Shown piece by piece: positions 54,819 through 64,000 of a DNA stretch of 64,000 nucleotides. Numbering within the stretch: position 1 is the stretch's first letter; each line of letters starts with the position of its first letter. The translations under genes and the position numbers were made by a program. Below the pieces are notes generated by a model. That model saw nothing but the letters and a program-made list of their open reading frames with translations. It made no database searches and was not told the DNA's origin. Source of the stretch: Chloranthus sessilifolius (taxonomy: Eukaryota; Streptophyta; Magnoliopsida; Chloranthales; Chloranthaceae); assembly GCA_021018995.1 (NCBI GenBank), contig CM037593.1, positions 6,290,088 to 6,354,087 of the forward strand. Reading direction: 5' to 3'.

Positions 54819-55287
54819 GAGAATTTGTGAATTTCCGTTGCATCTCTAGTGTGACTGCAACACAGGTGCTTGTGAATTGAGATTTGCTTTCAAGAGCCAT
54901 CACTTGCATGCACAAAGTTGACCCTTGCAGAGGAGTTAAAAGAAAGACTTAGTAATTTGGGACCTATGCCATGTGAAAACTCCGTCTAGCCCGTCTGATT
55001 TGAAACCTATGATCTAGATATCTTTTAGTGGAAACACAAAGCATGATCTCTATCAGAAGGTTCAAATGAGTCGACCATTGAATCAAATGACGGCCGTTGA
55101 CTGAGTTGAATCACATGATAGAGATCGTGTTTTGTACTAATCTTTTATAACAAAGATATGTAGATCATGACCTCCAACTCATACAACCTAGATGGTGTGT
55201 CCCAAGGCATAGATCCCCAAAACACCAAGTCTTTCTTTTGACTTGTGTGCAAGGACCAATTTTGAGTGTGCAAGTAATAGTTCCCTT

Positions 55288-55354
<67 letters not shown>

Positions 55355-56060
55355 AATTCTTACGAGTGAATATATAAATGTGGTTGCTGTTGGTGCTGCA
55401 TAACATTAAGTGTGAAACATTTGGTGTTGTCAGATTTCCTCTTTTTTGAATGATTTTTTCTTGGTGATTTATCAAAAAAGAAAGTTTATGATTGTATGGT
55501 TATAATCACCTGATGGTACAATCTTTTTTCAGTTTTAAATCAATGAACTGACTGGATACGTACGCATACATGCATCAGTAAACAGAGATGAAGGCACCAT
55601 AATCTCTGACCATGGTTCAAAATATTGACCGACATCTGAAATTATTGGCCCATATTTGTCTGTTTCGGGCAAGCCCAATTCGATAACTATAAATTTTTTA
55701 TCAAAATATAGGGACCTTGAAATTATCAGCTGATAATTTAAAGAATGTTGAAAATATCAATTTTTTCATTTGAAAAAAAAAATGAAAATTTAACCGAAAC
55801 CCTCAAATTATCGGTCAACTTCTTGGTTTCAGCCAAGGCTAAAACCAAAATTTTGGCGGATATTTGATCCTTCTCTCTCACTATGAGAGAGAGAGAGAGA
55901 TGGTTATTGTTACTTCAAATTTGGTAAGTTGGGTTGGTAAAGGAAAGAATGAATTAAAGATGTCTTATTTACACTCCGTCACACGCGTTTTACCTATTTG
56001 TAATGCGTTGTGTGCTTTTGGGTAGGTTTGATTGCAAAATGAACGCATTTTATGGTTATA
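54819..56060. other. 3' flank of the saposin gene
   Basis: Downstream DNA with a (TA)30 microsatellite at about 55292-55351 and a possible decayed MITE at 55610-55870 (TTCAAAATATTGACC and GGATATTTGATCC). The polyadenylation site is not visible. No gene seen. Confidence 0.5.
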
Positions 56061-57076
56061 ATTGGCAGGTTGGCCGTGAGCGATCGTTTGATAGACCAAA
56101 GAGACGACGCGTTTCGACGCTATTCGCTCCCTACTCAAAAATTAGGAATAAAAATTTGAAAATGATGAAATGGGCAAGAGAATTGGACTCGAGGCATGTA
56201 ATCGTTATCTTTAAAACGCTATTCGCTCCCTACTCGAATAAATTTTCGAATTTGCAAAAGAGTTCCAGCGAGACGTTTTCAGGATACAACGAGTTCAATC
56301 TTTTGAATGCGATCCGTTACTTTGCAACAGTAGAGGATCGCCCCAGAAAATTCAATCCGATAAAGTACAATCAAAAGAAGAAAGTAAGAGGAATTCTCAA
56401 ATTTTATGCAAGGAATTCGATGGATTTCAAAGTGTCTAAATCTGTGTCTTAAGGCCTCCTTATATAGAATTTTCAATATGACTGTTGGGCCAACAGTCAT
56501 ATTTTGGACGGCTCAGATCTTTCAAAGATCTCCACCGCTTCATCCAACGGCTGTATGAAGGTTGCAACTTTTCAAATTCAAATTCAAACGGTTGCACACC
56601 TTTATAAGCAGTTATGAAACGGTTGGGTTCAACGGTCAACATTTGACCAATTTGTTTGGCCCAATAGAACCGAATTGACTAACAGATTAGTGGCCCATTA
56701 GACTCGACCTTGTCCATGAATAATTTGACCGTTGGATCTACCTAATCAAAAAGTCAAACCTCTTCTTGCGACGATGCGTACGTGCGTGCGCGCCTAAAGC
56801 ACCAATGCGCTTAAACGCCAATCGCCACGCGTGCGCAAACGCGACGGCTCGCCACTAGGCACACTCTTCTCTTCTTATTATCAAACAATAACAGAAGGTG
56901 AAAGGTTCTATATATAGCCTATGTATTTTTTATTTTTACTAATGTGGAATTATTAATTTGCATATAAAACTAGAGAATATTTATTGCTTAAAACCAAACC
57001 CAAAACTAAGAAATCAATATAAAGCTTTATTTTCTTTAAATTATTAAATATTTATTATATTAATAATAAATATAAC
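56060..57076 (-). repeat. Solo LTR remnant of a copia-2-like family
   Basis: The order of motifs follows copia-2 LTR1: GACTCGAGGCATGTAATCGTTATC, TTTAAAACGC, GGATACAACGA, CCTTATATAG, GTGCGTGCGCGCC, TATAACA. The phrase ACGCTATTCGCTCCCTACTC is repeated twice about 100 bp apart. The ends are approximate and no target duplication was found. Confidence 0.5.
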
Positions 57077-57079
57077 ACT

Positions 57080-58480
57080 TTTTAGCTTACGATTACGAAA
57101 ATCGCATATAAAGATCCACCCTTGTATCACTTCGTCATTACACGTCGTCACGTTGTCAGGTATAACCGTGAAACGCATGAGCAATCAAACATACCCTTTG
57201 TGTTTCCTTTACTTCTTACCCTCTATAGTAACAGACTCATTGACAAAATCAACTTTGACTATTTTAAATCAGACGATAAAGATTGTTTTATGCCCCGGTC
57301 ATTGATCTAGTGGATCTTAAGATTGCTAGCCTACAATCAAATGGTCATATTTTGATTCACATGGCATATATCTCAAAAAGTGATCTAAGGACCATGTTTG
57401 ATGTATGACTATGATCATGTTAGCTTTGTGAGTTGTCGGCCATGTAGAATCAAAATTTGACCACTCTCAAAATTCATTGGTTGTAAGATTGTGGTGAAAA
57501 CGATCTCCTTTGTCTGATTCAATAAGGGCCCGAGTATAAATAGGAAAGACACCGGGGGCATAATGTAAATAAGACATATATCTGGGTGTAAGTGCAAAAA
57601 ACCCTTAAAAGTTTTAATGTCAATAAAGTAGCCTCTCGTGAGGCATGAAGTGGGAATCTTAAATTGCCCAAAAGAGAAAGATTGCTATAGAAGAAGTAGC
57701 CAAGAAACCATGCACACATATAACCCTACCATTCCTTTATGGCAAATCCCTCCACATCTATTACTCTTTCTTACCTTGCCTTTAACTCATTTTCAAGCTT
57801 AATTACTATGTTTGGAGGACACACATGGGCACCCCATGTGCAATGTTATGAGTTAAGAGCTCGTTTGTAATTGAGCCGACTATGAGCTGGGTAGATATAG
57901 TTCGATATATAATATTTATTTTGAAATATTTATGTATTTATATATAAATAATTTTATATGTAACTCAAATTAGTAATTTCCCTAAAAAACAATTGTTAGA
58001 AGCTTTTAACCATTTAGGGTGTGAGGCATTTTAATAAACTAATAAATTATTTCCCTAATGCTATGAAATGAAATACATTGATTAGATACTTTTGAGTTTT
58101 GATTAGAATACTATATGCTTTAATTATTTAAATATAAATAATTTAAAATATAATGAAAAAAAGAAATCTAATAAGATATAAATCCAAATAATCACATATA
58201 CAAATAGCATATTAGCGAGCATGAGCTCAACTCAAGGTGAATAGAACTGAACTAGAGTTGAGTAGTCTTAGGCACTCGAGCTCAACTCGATTATAACAGA
58301 GTCGATCTCAAGCTGACCTTGGCTCGGCTCGGCTTGAACTCTGGCTCGTTAAGAGCCTAGATGGAGGTCCCTCAAGCATCAATTTTTTCTTTCAAATTGT
58401 GTGCTCTGGCCAACTTTATAAAAGTAACGGCTCCCCTTATGATTGTGATAAAAGATGATGAGATATTATGTTAGTGATAA
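57080..58480. other. Intergenic, no gene seen
   Basis: Contains MITE family X copy 5 at about 57265-57540 and, near 58200-58360, a degenerate GAGCTCAACTCGA-rich stretch like a decayed MITE. Otherwise AT-rich with no recognised coding region. Confidence 0.45.
57265..57540. repeat. MITE family X copy 5
   Basis: Left CAGACGATAAAGATTGTTTT; right AAAACGATCTCCTTTGTCTG, in inverted order. Internal GGATCTTAAGATTG and a CACATGGCATAT phrase. Confidence 0.6.
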
Positions 58481-58486
58481 CTAAAA

Positions 58487-58690
58487 GAGGCATTAGCCCA
58501 GTTGGTACGCTCCCTCCATTGTGAGGGAGTAGGTCGTGGGTTCGATACTCATTTTCGAGCTGTTTCCTATCTTAGTCCATCAAGGTGTAAGTTGAATTAT
58601 GTTAGTTAACCCTCATCACTATAGTTGATGCTCCCTCGCATTGCTCCGCAACTGTCACATATGTATGCATGCCTATTCCTCACTTTTTTT
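58487..58690 (+). mobile_element. tRNA-derived SINE
   Basis: The head is clearly tRNA-like: box A TAGCCCAGTTGGTACGC and box B GTGGGTTCGATACTC, about 35 bp apart, as in Pol III internal promoters. The body then runs about 130 bp to a T8 run (about 58683-58690), a Pol III type terminator. The flanking duplication is not resolved. The intervening sequence does not fold as a normal cloverleaf, so a tRNA gene is unlikely. Confidence 0.65.
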
Positions 58691-58984
58691 TACCAAACTT
58701 TTGAATTTTAATGTGAAATGAGAGATATAAAGTCTGCAATCACAGTTATGTCAGTCATTCATTTTTCGGAAGAAATAAAACAAAAGGGTAGAACTATGCA
58801 TCCGGACACATGGATCATCCCTGCGTCCAAACCAGCTAGGCATCATGTGACACCTATCACGAAGATTGAGCGTCACAACAACTTGATCTGATATATATCC
58901 CCCATTGAAAATGTGGACAAAGAACCCTAAGTTTAATAGACCAATTTTGTGGGGGCCCATCAAATGAGGACCAAAAGAAGTCAT

Positions 58985-58986
<2 letters not shown>

Positions 58987-59047
<61 letters not shown>
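58987..59047. repeat. (AT)n microsatellite
   Basis: About 30 AT dinucleotides without interruption. Confidence 0.95.
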
Positions 59048-59051
<4 letters not shown>

Positions 59052-59345
59052 TTAAATGCATGTTATTTTGGATTCATCATGCCACGTGACATGTACAAAT
59101 GCACCCGATTGTACACTCCCTGTTCTAAAAAAAAAGGTATGAACTTCCTGGATTAGCATACTTAGGGATAGGAAAGAATCTCAAGTTGCAAATAAAGGCA
59201 CTCCAATGTATTTTATTCAAAAGTCAAATTTGTACATCATATTCATATTGTTGTTTCTAAACAAGGAGTACTAGTGCTTTAAATTCACAAGGGTTTTTAG
59301 GGTTTTAGGTTAAAAGAAGACCCTAGTTGAGTTATAGGGTTGAGC

Positions 59346-59778
59346 TAGGGATGCAAGCTTTGACCCCAAATCTGAAAACCGAGCGAATTGAACCGGTCTG
59401 AACTGGCTTGAAAATCGACTCAGACCCGAACCGACCTTATTCCATTTCGGTTTAGGGGGGCAAAAACTAAAAACTGAGAAAATAAATTTAAAATATAAAA
59501 AATAGTAAAAATACTGAAACTGAACCATTCGAGTCGCTGAAGCTAAAGCAGCTACTTAGAAAATACATTTAAAATTTAAAAAATTGTAAAAATATTAAAA
59601 CCGAACCGAAATCCGTAAAATATTGAAACCGAACAGAAATCAGTTTCAGTCGGTTTAAAAATAAATAAAATTACCGATCTGAACTGAAACCGATTCATTT
59701 TGGTTCAGGTTTGATTCAAGCTGAACCGAACCGAAAATAAAAAATATCGGTATCGGTGTAACCGAACTTGCATCCCTA
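59346..59778. mobile_element. MITE, TAGGGATGCAAG family
   Basis: Ends TAGGGATGCAAG and CTTGCATCCCTA form a perfect 12-bp inverted repeat. The interior is a run of AACCGAACCGAA-like phrases. 433 bp. The flanks GGTTGAGC and CTCTGAAC match at only 4 of 8 positions, so the target duplication is eroded. The termini suit the hAT group. Confidence 0.65.
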
Positions 59779-59779
59779 C

Positions 59780-61200
59780 TCTGAACTCATGTTTTGAGGG
59801 TCAAATGAAAAATTAAATCATGCTATTTCTAAACAAGGCAATTGTGCCTAAACTAACTAAGGGATTTTGAGTTTTAGACAAAAAGAACCCTAATTGGGTT
59901 TTTAGGCTAAAAGAATAATCTATGAACAATGCAACATCTTTAGCCCAAGAGCCGCTCTTACCTTATTCGAACTCATATTTTAGAGCTGGTATTAGGTACA
60001 CGGCAGTGTACCTACACTAGCCTGCACAGCTCAACAATGCCATCAAACTAGTCAACACTTTGAATGCGCATGGAGATTTAGAGACAATAAACCCCTAAAA
60101 GTACGCATATAACCGGGTTAGCGGTGGTGATTGATCCACGTATCTATGTGTCGGTACATGGCCCGTTTACCTGATCCAACTTCCACATTTATACCATCAG
60201 TGGTACTGTCAATGCGTCCGGTCGTGCCAAACTTTTGGCTGTCCAACAGAAAAATGGTATATGCCTAACCCAATTCAATGGTATGCACCCGACCTGGCCC
60301 ATTGGGTCAAGTCTATATGCCCAACTCGAGCAACATGATGTCTGACTCGGTGAAAAAACCCTATTTTTCATAAATTATATATATAAAATATCAGGCTGAG
60401 TCGGATTGACCAGATTTTTGTCTGACCTGAACCGACCTCTCAAAGCCTGACTCGAAAGTCAGGTCGGAAGCATGATGCCCAACTTGACTCCTCTATAGGT
60501 CATGTCTATGTGCCCGACCCGATAAAAATTTGGTCAAACGGGTCCAATATCGGGTCAACCCGACCCTTTGGCACCCTAAGAATGAGTCTATATGTCTACT
60601 TCCCAAGCCCCTATACCCTAAAATGGTATACATAGTGCTCAATGATTAATATGCAAAAGGGTAATGTGCTGGCTGTCTTATCACATTTGGGTTAGCTAGG
60701 GTTTTGGCCAAACTCTCCATCTTTCATATTTTAGTAAACCCCAGCTCTATTGGAGGGTTTAAGATTTCCAAAAATAGTAACCTAGGAAACTTCTAAGAAA
60801 TCAAGCAGAGATGTTACAAAGTAGGGTCATTCAATTAATACTACTCTCTTTGCATGCCTTACTGAATTGCCACTTAAGGCTTCTTTGCTTTGGGGAATGA
60901 TCCAGTGCATAAGTGCATATATCTTGTGGTGCACTTAGGTCACTTTTTTTATGTGTGCCATGTGGCACTACCATGTGTTCTTCATTATTTGATACCAATG
61001 ATTTTAATATCAATGGTTTAGAAGATTGGGTTGAAAGATGATTTCCATAATCTGATTAAAAGCGATTAAAGGTCATTTACAATTAACGATGTGATGTATT
61101 TATATGGTAGCCGTTGATTTTAGATTGTGTTTGCCTGCATTGAATCAGAAGATGAGAATAGTTTTTCATCCCACTCTTTTGAACTAAAGAAGTGTTGTAA
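59780..61200. other. Intergenic, no gene seen
   Basis: 60190-60580 is made of GGGTCAACCCGACC-like phrases, probably another decayed small element. MITE family X copy 6 lies at about 60900-61080. No coding region recognised. Confidence 0.45.
60900..61080. repeat. MITE family X copy 6 (partial)
   Basis: GTGTGCCATGTGGCAC and AGATTGGGTTGAAAGATGAT then CCATAATCTGATT match the right half of family X. The left half is missing. Confidence 0.45.
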
Positions 61201-61405
61201 AATCAAGGATCAAAAATTTGGGTATCATTTCGGTTTCGGAGGGTCCCGAAATCAAAATTTTAGACCAAAATTTCGACTGAAAATTTCAATCCCATACAAA
61301 ATCTGACGGAAATTTCAGTACCAAATTATCGATTTGGTGGGGACCGAAACCGATAATTTCGGTCAAAATTTCAGTCATTTCGGCCGAAATTTTGATCCTT
61401 TGAGT
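61200..61405. repeat. MITE, AAGGATCAAAAATT family
   Basis: Left end CAAGGATCAAAAATTTGGG and right end CGAAATTTTGATCCTTTG are inverted. GTAAAAT occurs on both sides, a possible target duplication offset by 2 bp. The interior consists of TTTCGG and CCGAAAT repeats. Confidence 0.55.
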
Positions 61406-61716
61406 AAAATAACTAATGACAACATCTATGCCCTAAAAGTCTGCTCCTAAGGTCCATGTGGCACATGGTGCACATGTCATGTGCCAGTGACCAAGTTGGT
61501 CACCTAATAACAATTTTAGGTTAAGTTTATGAATAGCCTTTTAAACCATCGATTCTGTCGAGCTGGCATTAATAGATATTAAGCCCCTAAATGCTATGAA
61601 AATCAGCTTTTGACAAAAGTGGATTACCAAAAATGCTGTTTCTAAGCTTATAATCTGTTGATGTCAATGAAGGGAGTCTTCAACTTTCTTATATGCAGCC
61701 AAATTTAATAAAAATA

Positions 61717-61747
<31 letters not shown>

Positions 61748-62830
61748 AAGCGCTCCATACACTAGATTCGTATAATTCAAACTCTACACTCGAGCACGAT
61801 GACACATCACATGATACGTGATGCATCACATCCTCTAAGAGTTAACCACTCTCTTTATCATTTTAGAAAAAAAATTTAAAAAAATTCAACTTTGTGCTTT
61901 TTGTTTCATGCCATAGTGAAAAATTTTGTCTTCAGAAATTTTTCGGTAGGGGTCCTTTCAGTACATTTCGAATTAATTTCGATATCTTTTAGAAAAAATT
62001 TGGGAAAGTTTCGGGGATTAAAAATATATTTAATATTAAAAAAAAAAAATTACTACCATACTAAATTACTAACATATTAAAAAAAATAATAATAAAATAA
62101 AATAAAAATTAAACATTAAAAACAAATACCGAAATTTCGCCAAAAAATACCAAAATTTTCGTTTAACCTCTTTTCGGCGAATTTTGGTGAAATTTGTCAC
62201 CATACGTCAAAGATATGGATTTTAACCCAAAAAATTTACCTTAAAATCTTTTAACCTTTTACTACAAAATCAACGGTGTAAAACACAATTCCAATTTTCT
62301 TAGGTGGTTATTGATCGATCATTTGCATGTGAATGCGGCGCTTGATCCTCAGATTAGGTGCCACGTGTCACCTCAATGACTTGCATAGTTCAACTCCATA
62401 AATAATAATAATAATATAAACATTATAATAAGAGCCTTTTGGTAATTTGGTTTGAGACCATTATGGGCTATTTCCTCTTTGGGAAGCTTTGGTCTTCTTT
62501 TAAAAGTCACTACAACAACACATCTTACATGCCTCACTCTAAACTCTTTCAGCCTCATCAACCTAAAAAACCCAAAGAAGAATCAGGTATGAAGTCTCAA
62601 GGCTTTCCTTCTTCTCCTCTTCCCATCTTATTTCCATAAAAATTAAAAAGTAAAATTTGGGTGTCATAACAAATTTTTCATTTTTCATTTATCCAAAAAA
62701 AAAAAAAAAAAAATCATTTTCCTTCTCTTTCTCTTCTCCCCATCTCCTTATTTTCAAAAAAATAAAATGTATTTTAAACAAAATTTTCTTTTTTAATCTT
62801 ACCTCTCTCTATGCCTTAAGCCTTATATTT
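61405..62830. other. Upstream region of the MADS-box gene
   Basis: AT-rich with low-complexity stretches (AAATAA at 61709-61745; 62030-62125). A TATA-like ATATAAAC lies near 62416, about 625 bp upstream of the MADS start codon, and could be a promoter or chance. No other coding region recognised. Confidence 0.4.
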
Positions 62831-62965
62831 TTAATAATTCGAGTGTCCGTGCCTCTTAGAGCATACGACTAATTCCAGGGGCACGTGTGCACCCTAAGGG
62901 AGGATTTGAACTCAGATCTCCCACTTCATGAGGCGGGTACCTAACCAACAAACCTTTATATCAAT
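62830..62965 (-). repeat. SINE copy (minus strand)
   Basis: The reverse complement matches the SINE at 33011-33215: box-B-like GAGTTCAAATCC, CCTTAGGGT and ATGCTCTAAGAG, followed by GGACACTCG and ATTATT. Internally about 50 bp shorter. It lies some 80 bp upstream of the MADS start codon. Confidence 0.7.
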
Positions 62966-63040
62966 TTTTCGGAGTCTTCATCATCGTCATCATCATCGAT
63001 ATTTTTTATTTTATTTACAATTGTACGATAATAGGTGATC

Positions 63041-63228
63041 ATGGGAAGAGGGAAGATAGAGATCAAGAGAATTGAGAATGTGACCAATAGGCAAGTCACA
63101 TTCTCAAAGAGAAGAAGTGGGCTTCTAAAGAAGGCCAATGAACTTGCTGTACTTTGTGATGTCCAACTCGGTCTCGTCGTCTTCTCGACCACCGGCAAAA
63201 TGTTCGAGTATTCGTCTCCTTCATCAAG
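63041..63228 (+). CDS. MADS-box transcription factor, exon 1 (B-sister-like)
   Basis: Starts [13 protein letters not shown], continues [26 protein letters not shown] and [15 protein letters not shown], the full DNA-binding MADS domain of about 60 residues. An in-frame TAG at 63032-63034 makes 63041 the first Met. The exon ends at TCATCAAG|GTTTGT after 188 nt in phase 2, as expected for MIKC-type genes, whose I, K and C regions come from later exons beyond the window. [21 protein letters not shown] and [11 protein letters not shown] are closest, from memory, to B-sister proteins (ovule and seed-coat regulators), but AGL6 or other groups cannot be excluded on the MADS domain alone. Confidence 0.88.
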
Positions 63229-64000
63229 GTTTGTAAACTTAATTTCGTAATTTTTTTTTTCATGGATCATGAACATGGTTTCAAATATCGGTCGATTTGT
63301 TATACACCACGGATTCGATATAGGGTCAAATATCGGGTCACCTTGGTCAAATATCGATCAATATGGGTTCATATCTGATCATATCGGGTCATATCAGCCG
63401 ATATGAACCGGACAATCAAAAAGCCCTTTGTGTAATTTTTTATTATTTTTAAACCTATTTATGTATATTTTTAATTTTTTAGTTAAAAAAAAAAAGACAT
63501 TTTAAGTTCTGCCGATTTGGCTGATACGGATCGGCTTGGGATATGGCCGATATGTCGGTCTGTAAATCCCTGATCATGAAATTACATTAAAAAGCTGAAT
63601 TTCTTCTTATATATTCATGTTTTTCTCTCCACCCATGAGTAGGTCTTTGAGGTTGGGTACCTTTATATACAACCCAATATTCTACTCTCTCAACTCGAGT
63701 TTGACACCCTTAAAACCTTATATGCTTTGAATCAGACGATAAAGACCCTTTTTAGATCTTGAGATCACGAGCCTACCATGGGATAGTCACATTTTGATTT
63801 CACAGGGAAAACATCTAAAAAATGAACATGATCATGAGCATGCGTCAAAAGTCGTTCTCATATCACTATTTGAGAGGTGTGTCACCTGAAATCAAAATCT
63901 TATCATTTGATGGTAGACCATGATCACAAGATCTATTGTCCCGAATATTATGACAACAAAATGATCTCCACCGTTGATTCAAAACAATCACGCAAATCCA
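63229..64000 (+). other. MADS gene intron 1 (start)
   Basis: Intron DNA. About 63270-63575 has TATCGGTCGAT and CGATATGTCGG phrases of the GTATCGG small-element kind. MITE family X copy 7 lies at about 63725-63990. No second exon is visible before the window ends. Confidence 0.6.
63725..63990. repeat. MITE family X copy 7
   Basis: Left CAGACGATAAAGACC; right AAAATGATCTCCACCGTTGATT. Central GATCATGAGCATG. Confidence 0.55.

Noticed and set aside
55188..55475. Minus-strand ORF with Ile-Tyr repeats
   Set aside because: Direct translation of the (TA)n microsatellite.
58487..58560. Functional tRNA gene
   Set aside because: A and B boxes are good but the rest does not form a cloverleaf and a SINE-like body follows.
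63035..63040. GTG start two codons upstream of the MADS Met
   Set aside because: Plant MADS proteins start at MGRGK; the ATG at 63041 follows an in-frame TAG and fits the family.
1..64000. CRISPR arrays, operons, phage or bacterial defence systems
   Set aside because: No regularly spaced repeats of that type and all coding evidence is of plant nuclear, plastid or plant TE origin.

Overview
This is nuclear DNA of a flowering plant. The evidence is canonical GT-AG introns of plant type, a plant two-domain saposin-like gene, the first exon of a MIKC-type MADS-box gene, plant Ty3/gypsy and Ty1/copia elements, plant L1 LINEs carrying a DUF4283-like ORF1, a BED/DUF659 hAT transposon, tRNA-like SINEs and fragments of plastid genes. 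The very large TE-filled introns suggest a large-intron lineage such as a magnoliid, but the species cannot be fixed from this sequence.

Two host genes are visible. Gene 1 (+ strand, 3547-54818) encodes a predicted secreted or vacuolar protein with two saposin-B-type domains. I reconstruct six coding exons: 3547-3631, 23650-23885, 24002-24304, 53764-53844, 54457-54516 and 54615-54818. All introns have GT-AG ends, the phases match, and the CDS is 969 nt (322 aa). Introns 1 and 3 are about 20.0 kb and 29.5 kb and hold most of the mobile DNA in the window. Gene 2 starts near the right edge: exon 1 of a MADS-box transcription factor (63041-63228), closest in my judgement to the B-sister group, with the rest of the gene outside the window.

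Intron 1 holds a large foldback with a nested MITE (4940-5615), several hAT-type MITEs, an internally deleted Ty3/gypsy element with both LTRs (8278-12700), two solo LTRs of the same family (13487-14495 on minus, 15032-15986 on plus), a degraded L1 LINE (about 17415-23040, minus) and a MITE with a perfect 8-bp target duplication (23078-23383). Intron 3 holds two nested complexes. In the first, LINE B1 (25451-33690) is broken by LINE A2, by a ~0.9 kb element and by a SINE. In the second, a Ty1/copia element (about 39604-53475) is split by a hAT transposon (42288-52716), which itself contains a second copia element with an inverted LTR-gag block (46478-about 52340). Between them lie a gypsy LTR remnant, a 5'-truncated LINE and a mosaic of plastid-derived fragments (psbB, psaA, atpA, atpB; about 36540-38260). 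Intron 4 carries a 385-bp hAT MITE with a perfect target duplication, 68 bp from exon 5.

No operons, CRISPR arrays or prokaryotic systems are present, and I see no convincing new functional system. The most notable things are the 51-kb saposin gene that keeps an open spliced frame despite four-level transposon nesting, the rearranged copia element, the minimal gypsy element, LINE copies that share one MITE insertion, and the plastid mosaic. All TE proteins I examined are broken except one long LINE ORF1. Homology statements rest on recognised motifs, not on searches.
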